From: Puccinellia tenuiflora
Lineage: Eukaryota > Streptophyta > Magnoliopsida > Poales > Poaceae
NCBI GenBank assembly: GCA_012064385.1
Contig: QRDG01001892.1
Span: 124,001-188,000 of the forward strand
Direction of reading: 5' to 3'
Length of the DNA stretch: 64,000 nucleotides
Positions 57,684-64,000 of the stretch are shown here, one piece after another. Within the stretch, counting starts at the first letter, position 1. Every line of letters starts with the position of its first letter. The position numbers and the translations under genes were made by a program. Under the pieces are notes generated by a model that ran no database searches, had not been told where the DNA came from, and saw only the letters and a program-made list of their open reading frames with translations.

Positions 57684-58620
57684 GTAAGAATTCTTCTCCT
57701 GGAGATCAAGTAGCCAATGGTGAAAGCCCTACTCGCCGCCACCGCCTTGACCTTTCTGCCAATTGTGGAATCCCTACAGAACCAGCACACAGCGTGCGTC
57801 AGTCACAAGGACACATAATCATCCAGAGCGGCCAAATCCAAAAGGGCAAGAACAGCATTGCAATTCCAAGCAGGATTGGGCACGAATTGGCAAAAATCCA
57901 GCTCCAAAATTCAATTCGGTGGCCTTGATCTCGAATTCAGAAAAGGAGAAAGCGAAATCAAAGAGCGCAAGATCTCGAGTTCGAGAGAATACGCCACGGA
58001 TGGAATCTTCCGGCATGGCAATCGCAGTAGATCCAAAGGGAGCAGCACGAAACACACGGCGAGAAAAACTGAAATAAATTACTTCTTGACGAAAATTCAC
58101 AAACACGAACAACTCTGAACAGAACAGAGTAATGCAGGCAGAACTCCGCCAATCCCCCAGAACGCAGACCACCGACGCATCGACCGCCCCATCCGTGGAT
58201 TTTAAAAAAAAAACACCCCGATTCCCGACCCGAATCGCGTCAAGATCGCAGTTTTGCCGCCTGAATCCCAACACAAGCACCACGAGTGCCCGAACTCCAA
58301 GAAACGCATGGCCTGAAGGAGGAAACCCCCGATCCGACCCAAGAACCGCAACAAAAGTTCCGCGGCCCCGAAGCCAGATCAAGAAAACCGGCCGAGAAAT
58401 GCAACCGTGGAGCTCACCGTATGCGCGGAGGGGGAGAGGGAGTAGCAGCCCCAATTAAGCAGGACGAGAGAGGGGAGAGGCCTCCGTCCGGGAGGAGAAG
58501 TAGGAGAAAACACGGGAGAGTAGGCGAGGAGGGGGGGTCGTTGGGGCGGTGTTCTGGACCAGGTCTACTCCTCCGGGAGAGAAGAAGTAGAGTTGCAAAA
58601 GTCCTCTGCTTTGCTGTTGC
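57684..58620 (-). promoter_or_regulatory. UXE 5' leader with a probable leader intron, and promoter
   Basis: On the minus strand, donor ATACG|GTGAGC at about 58418 and acceptor TCTGTAG|GGATTC at about 57773 would remove a 644-bp leader intron, leaving about 90 nt before the ATG. The segment upstream of 58600 is a GA-repeat tract on the coding strand (TC repeats on plus at 58620-58650), a frequent plant core-promoter feature. Inferred from sequence only. Confidence 0.5.
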
Positions 58621-58849
58621 TTCCACTCTCTCTCTCACTCTCTCTGCCTTTGTTTTTTCTCCTTCTCTCTTTCTAGCTGACTGCACACACTCCCTCCACC
58701 TCACTCCCTTGGAACCGAGACTGAGACAGACTCTGAAGCTTCAGAATTTATTACTCCCATTGTTTGTTGTTGGGAATCTATCACCACCTGCACTCCAAAC
58801 CTTTTTTTTTCCTATTCCTACATGCATCTTTCTTTCTTTCTTTTCCATG

Positions 58850-59420
58850 ACTTTTTTCTTGCATTTATTTGTGACCTGGCAATAGCATCAGTGTAACATG
58901 TCAACACTCTTGGAGATCAGGTCAGCGTCAAATCGATCTGATGAGATACCTCCCGAACTACAATGTAGATGTCAATCAGATGAGGTGCTATTTGTGGTCT
59001 AGTCTTTAACTAAGGTTTATCAACTGATCGCTGAAAATAAAGGAAAATCCGAAGCTGATATATAAGGTATCAATTTGTATTTACACTTTATATGTTTATT
59101 AAGAAATAGATTGGCCTAACAATATTCATCTTTCTTTGGGATGTAATGATTTTGATCCAACATATCACCTTGCAAAGAGTTGTTTATTACAACCTCCATG
59201 ACATTCAGGTACATTACTTGTAAGAGGAATAAAAATGACGAAAGTGATGATTTTCATTGATTTAAATGAATAAAAAATATAAATTACTCAAAACTAGAAA
59301 AAAAATAAGAGATGAACTGATCAATCAAAGGGGAGCTACACCAGAAGGGGGAGAGGGGAAACAATACTGGAAGGGTATTCCTCGCTAAATGGTCAACACT
59401 ATATGTTATCTAACCTAGGA
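58850..59420. other. Intergenic, nothing recognised
   Basis: AT-rich sequence without a supported frame or transposon termini. Confidence 0.4.
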
Positions 59421-59425
59421 GGCGG

Positions 59426-59765
59426 CGTTTTGGGTCGTAGGTGCACCTGCACCCGTTGGGTAAAACATTTTTAGTTTTTTTTCAATGTGTCAAAAAATTC
59501 CAAAAAAAAATTCGGATATGCATCAACATTTTTAGTGCTAGCACAAAAAATTTCGCTGTGAAAAGACATTTTGTGCGACCTGTGCAAAAAAGACAAAACA
59601 TTTGTCTTTTTTGCACAGGTCACACAAAATGTCTTTTCACCGCGGATTTTTTTGTGCTACGATGAAATATGTTGAACTATCTCCATATTTATTTTTGAAA
59701 TTTTTTGACATTTAGAAAATGGTTATTTTGGGTCATGGGTGCAGATGCACCCATGACCCGAAATG
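59426..59765. mobile_element. MITE with self-complementary ends
   Basis: Left TTTTGGGTCGTAGGTGCACC and right GGGTGCAGATGCACCCATGA are inverted relatives. The centre is a long hairpin (GACATTTTGTGCGACCTGTG paired with CACAGGTCACACAAAATGTC). The right end is shared with the element at 7.1-7.4 kb. The target duplication could not be fixed, so the limits are approximate. Confidence 0.75.
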
Positions 59766-59993
59766 GATTTCCGATCTAACCGAGTGCTAAGTTGTTTTAG
59801 GTTTGAATCACGGAATGCACAAGACGGTTGTCGGCCCCTCAAAACTGAAAGAGTGAAGACGGTTCTCTTTCATTTTATTATTTTTGTAAATAGAAAAACT
59901 GTACTATCAAGAGGGTTGCACGATGGAAGGGATGGTGGGATCAAAATTTGCACGTACACAAACTGTACTGCACCCACCTAGCCTTCCCATTTA

Positions 59994-60481
59994 GGCCCCG
60001 TTCGGAACATGGGAATGCAAAACACGGGAATAGGAAACTGCATAGGAATAGGATGTAGTGCAAAGTGTGAACACAGGCTTCTAAAACAGAGGAATGGAAA
60101 CATTTGACGTGTTCGGAACAAAGGGTAATTTTGGTTCTGTTGCAGACTGAGAGCACAAAAGAGAAACGTTGTTTGGCATTATTTTATTCGGCCACAACCA
60201 GTACTCTGGTACTAATCGCATGGTCCATCGTACACAGATGTTTTTTTAATTGGCTCTCTGTCTACATGCAGAGCAGGATGCCTCGGCCATCAGCGAAACC
60301 AAGAGCTCGAGCTGGATGTTCCAATTCCTGTGAAATATGGTGGAAAGTGTAGGAAAAGGAAACCATTCCTCTGGAATGGGTACAGCAGTTTCCTCTGCAC
60401 CGAACGCCACGAAAGGAAAAGATTACATAGGAAATAAAACCTGTACAATTCCTTTGCAATTCCTTTGTTCCGAACGGGGCC
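59994..60481. mobile_element. 488-bp Tourist (PIF/Harbinger) MITE with TTA duplication
   Basis: Perfect terminal repeats GGCCCCGTTCGGAAC / GTTCCGAACGGGGCC are flanked by TTA on both sides (59991-59993 and 60482-60484). Subterminal pieces such as GGAATGCAAA and TTTGCAATTCC also pair. No transposase is present. Confidence 0.9.
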
Positions 60482-60829
60482 TTATTGTGGAGTTAGAGAA
60501 CCCCCTTAATCATGTTATTTTTGTTGTTGAAGTTTTAGGGTGTGCTTCTGACTGAAACTTCCGGTGTTTATATAACAGAACATCCAGACAGGAGCACCGA
60601 AAACTTCCGGACTCATTTTCTCCTCCCTTTCCACCGAGTTGCGTCGTGTGGTGCCACTCTCTTGAAGGTGTCCGGAAATAAGTCTAGAAGTAGACCAAAA
60701 AAATCGATGGGACAAAACTTGCAGAGTTAAGTCTGAAATTTCTGGTCTCCAGACTACAGCAACAACTAGATTTTTGAGGGACCTATGTAAGGCCTTTTTC
60801 CACCTTGAAAGAGGTTGCTCGTTCTTATT

Positions 60830-61490
60830 CATCTCACCGCCATTAAGACAAGCCCTAAATGCCTTAGATCTCTCTAGCCAACCAAACTTAATGCCCTTCT
60901 AGGGATTGAGTGAGAAGACCTTGATGTACCCTTTCACCAAGCCAATATTTGATTTTCCCATCATTCTTTTGTGGAACTTGTTACTCTTGTGATATTGGAA
61001 CTCTAAACAGAAAGATTGCCTCCTTAAATCTCTCTCTTGGTGTTGTGAAGATGTGTGGTGGCGTTGAGATCCTCCAATTGAGTTGTGAAGATCGTACCAT
61101 CCTTGTTGTAAAGGTACAACGCCCGCCTTCAAATGCCCGCTTAGTAGATTAAGTTCTTACATTGTGGGAGAACCTAAGGAGAATAGGGTGAGTCTTTGTG
61201 GTAGCAAACCCCTCCAACAAAGACGTACATCCATTGTGAAAGGTACTTCAGAATTACATCCTCGTCTCCACCATTGCGGCTATCTCGTGTATTTACTCTT
61301 ATTGATTTTGTTATTGTTGTAAATTGTTTATCTAGGGGTTTTCACATAGGTTGTTAATCGTATAGTTGCACGTCTAGTCAACCTTGTGATTGCATTGCAT
61401 CCCTTAAATTGGAAAGAAACTAACATTTGTTAGTCGCCTATTCATCCTCCCCTCTAGTTGATCATACCGATCGTTTCAAATATATATGTT
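60830..61490 (+). mobile_element. Decayed LTR-like sequence
   Basis: The order GTTGAGATCCTCCAATTGAG, GGGTGAGTCTTTGTGGTAGC, AACCTTGTGATTGCATTGC and TATTCATCCTCCCCTCTAGT followed by TGATCATACCGATC resembles the R-U5 end of a group of cereal LTR retrotransposons. No second LTR, primer-binding site or coding domain was found nearby. Borders are approximate. Confidence 0.5.
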
Positions 61491-62600
61491 GCAGTCATGG
61501 ATCTCCATGACATAGCCAACACGGAGGAGGACCTCAACTTCCATCTTCAATTAACCAAAGCAAGGCCGATGCTTTATGAACTTGCCCGACCCTCGAAGAG
61601 AGGGAGGGGTGTCAAATGGGAACGAGACGAGCCAAATGGATGGCAAACTCACTAACCCGAGTTCTAATGAGAGCATAAGGCTCATCCGCAAACTTGGTCG
61701 ACCGACGCGGCCAATGAGCACACCTCGACAAGGATGACCACCTCGAACCACCAAGGCACACCCCTTTCCAAAAATCTCATATCGGCCAACGGCACCCCAA
61801 CATAGCAACAAGTTTGTGGTGGCTCCAAGAGGGCGCCTCCAAGGAGGTACGACGTTGTAGTTCTCTTTGTTGTCCAATCTAGAAATTGGATCTATGGCTT
61901 TGCCCAGAGAACACTTAAGGTGGATAGGCATTGAAACTACATGATGACGCCTCCAACGAGGAAGACGATGATCTAGACCATCGCATATTCGGTGCCAATA
62001 TAGCTAACACATAGCTCATGCTCGTAAGTTCACACCCCTCGACACTGCTACCAAACCAATCTGGATGATGGAATCTCCATACCTGAGTGCCTGACACCGC
62101 CACCGCTCATGTGCCAACATGTGTCCAACACATTCCCCAAGTGGAAACGTTGTCGCAAGAACTGCTCCACACACGGGCAGGACGACCCTGCTAGTGCTCG
62201 CCTCCGATTGTATCTGAGGGTTGGGCCACCACTGTTGGCCAGATCTGAAATCCGCAGTATCCGCCTCCAACGTGCCTACATCAAGCCGCAAGACGTCGAA
62301 GAGCTCCCACTAGCCTAAGCCGACCATGCCTGTTACTTGAACCCACGAGATGCCACCATGGAAGGAGCTCCACGACCAGCACTGTTGCACCTCCACACCA
62401 TCTTATATCTGTGTCGCCACACCACCACGCCACCATCCAGCAGTAGGAACTGCACACCAATGTTGCGTCACCTTTGGAAGTGGGACCCATCGTCTTCCGT
62501 GATGAGGGAAGGCCGTGGTGGCGGCTATTTGTCTAGGATCGATTTGGGTTGCCCTGGTGTCGGGAGGCACATGACGTAGCCTAACCGAACTCTGAATTTT
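61491..62600. other. Moderately GC-rich sequence of unknown origin
   Basis: Short frames appear on both strands, but none has a domain, conserved motif or splice structure. Position after the LTR-like piece suggests internal sequence of a decayed element, which I could not identify. Confidence 0.35.
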
Positions 62601-64000
62601 GAGACTGTGTTGCTTAATTGGAAAAAGAGAGGGGAGGAAGATGCATCGGATGTTCCCAATGACGTGGGAAGTCATTTTTGGTTTTGTCCAACATATGTCG
62701 AAATATTTCTATCCCATGAAACCTCTCTCACGCCATCCCAAGACCATAATAAAGCATTTTCTTGGGATTTTAATTATGTATATTTTATCAAAATTTATTA
62801 CCCAACTAGTCTAAAATACATGTGTATTTATTTCGTTCGATATGCTTCACTTGGATTTTTCGATGTCTTTGGATAAGTGGAAACCACAAATAAATCTATC
62901 CAAAGTGGTGCCAAGGTGACAAATCTGCACTATAAGAGGCGGGAAGTGAAAATTTTATCAACTTAAAGATGTTTTCTAGAATACAGGAAGGGCTGATGTA
63001 TCTAGCATTTTAGCCAATCTCACTTCTGAAGTATACAATGCTTGAGGCTAGTTACAACAAATTTTCATACTTCAACTTGAATCCGACATCACTATTCAGG
63101 TTAATCGTGTGCAACTGGTTTGTAAAATTTCAAAGTGAACAATACCCCGCAGATAACTCTTAACATATACTCCCCACACAACATGATTCTGGATCCGCAG
63201 AGATCGTGTTTTTCTTTGTCAGATTCATGTAGCCATGTTGGTGGATCCTTGAGCTGTACACCTTTATATTTGAAGTTGTTCGTGATATTTTCTTTAATAA
63301 AATGAGGCTGTCATGATGCAGAGGCCGAAGGCATCCCACATTTAAAAAAAAATCAATATAATACAAATTACATCGATCTTTGTTGTCATATCAACCTCTT
63401 AGATTAATTAGTTTAACTTTTACACAAAAAGGATTATATATATAGATGTACAGGATTCTGATCTCATATGACATGTGCATGAAGTGTATATGAGTGAGAC
63501 ATGCTTCATGGCACTCACGCATATAGAAATCAAGTAAGGGTAACAGTAGATTCTACACACAAATCAGATCCATGATGCACATGGTCTTTGTAATGTCCAA
63601 AATTAGTAGGCATGTCCTGCATGTGCTGTTTTGGATACATTGTGTGGCATGTCCGCATATGTTCTTCTCATAATTACAAGAATAAGTGTATGTGTATAAC
63701 TCCAAATGATTAAAGGTGCCATGACATGCAGGAGTCATCAATCATCAACTTATCCGGGCTTAATAGGTACTACTGATTTGTGTGTGATTGCTAACCTCTT
63801 CGTGAATATTATGATATAGTTATCTTGTTTGATATATATATATGCTTGTCCCTGAACATTTTATGCACCTAGAGAGTAGAAATTTCTGAAAAATATTATT
63901 ATTACGTACATGAATCATTTGAGACACAGAAGTAGAAGTGGAAGGTTAACACATTCGAGATCAATAGCATTACTTAGGCGTTTTACTAACTAGTGCATGT
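62601..64000. other. AT-rich sequence to the right edge, with a possible LINE tail
   Basis: No gene was recognised. Near 63296-63353, AATAAAATGAGGCTGTCATG, ATGCAGAGGCCGAAGGC and a nine-A tract follow the pattern of a grass LINE 3' end. The rest shows only AT-rich repeats such as (AT)n at about 63833-63843. Confidence 0.4.

Noticed and set aside
61551..61931. 126-codon minus-strand frame
   Set aside because: No recognisable motif; surrounding sequence looks like a decayed element with similar frames on both strands.

Overview
This window looks like grass nuclear DNA, most likely Triticeae (wheat, Aegilops, barley or a relative). It has GC-rich first exons, spliced genes separated by nested transposons, Stowaway-type MITEs with CTCCCTCC ends, and an LTR end I recognise as the Angela/WIS/BARE-1 type. 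Nothing suggests a bacterium, organelle or virus. All identifications are from reading the sequence; no database was searched.

Layout. 1-2.3 kb: N-terminal part of a Mutator-like (MULE) transposase running off the left edge, with repeats upstream of it. 2.46-3.74 kb: an intronless F-box gene. 3.7-12.4 kb: no convincing gene, but a 110-bp minisatellite, a hairpin, a 120-bp triplication, a 385-bp duplication and a non-autonomous hAT element with a perfect 8-bp target duplication. 12.5-16.5 kb (+): seven-exon LPA1/2-phosphoglycerate-kinase-like gene. 17.9-22.6 kb (-): ten-exon Pumilio gene, tail-to-tail with it. 23.6-28.6 kb: a 1-kb-period duplication, two Stowaway MITEs, a 2-kb PIF/Harbinger-like element and a Mutator-type palindromic MITE. 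28.9-32.0 kb (-): chloroplast WCRKC thioredoxin-like gene, with an unknown ORF nested in its first intron. It diverges over about 160 bp from an intronless PLS-DYW pentatricopeptide gene (32.1-34.8 kb, +). 36.7-38.1 kb (-): truncated LRR receptor-kinase relic. 38.9-53.2 kb: retrotransposon nest with a young 5'-truncated LINE, an older LINE tail, a broken copia, a broken gypsy, two partial LTRs meeting at a single N, a Harbinger transposase relic and a retroposon with a 15-bp target duplication. 54.3-57.7 kb (-): ten-exon UDP-arabinose 4-epimerase-like gene. 58.6-64 kb: MITEs and decayed repeats.

The host genes do not form a pathway. They are ordinary housekeeping genes: inositol-phosphate or phosphoglycerate metabolism, mRNA repression by Pumilio, chloroplast redox, organellar RNA editing and cell-wall sugar supply. 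Exon models were built by hand from GT/AG sites and codon phase. All five multi-exon models close in frame, but none has transcript support here. I found no convincing new biological system. The most unusual items are a nested ORF with its own TATA box, an 18-nt microexon, a duplicated splice acceptor inside a Pumilio intron, and a stray copy of the PPR gene's 3' flank 7.5 kb away.
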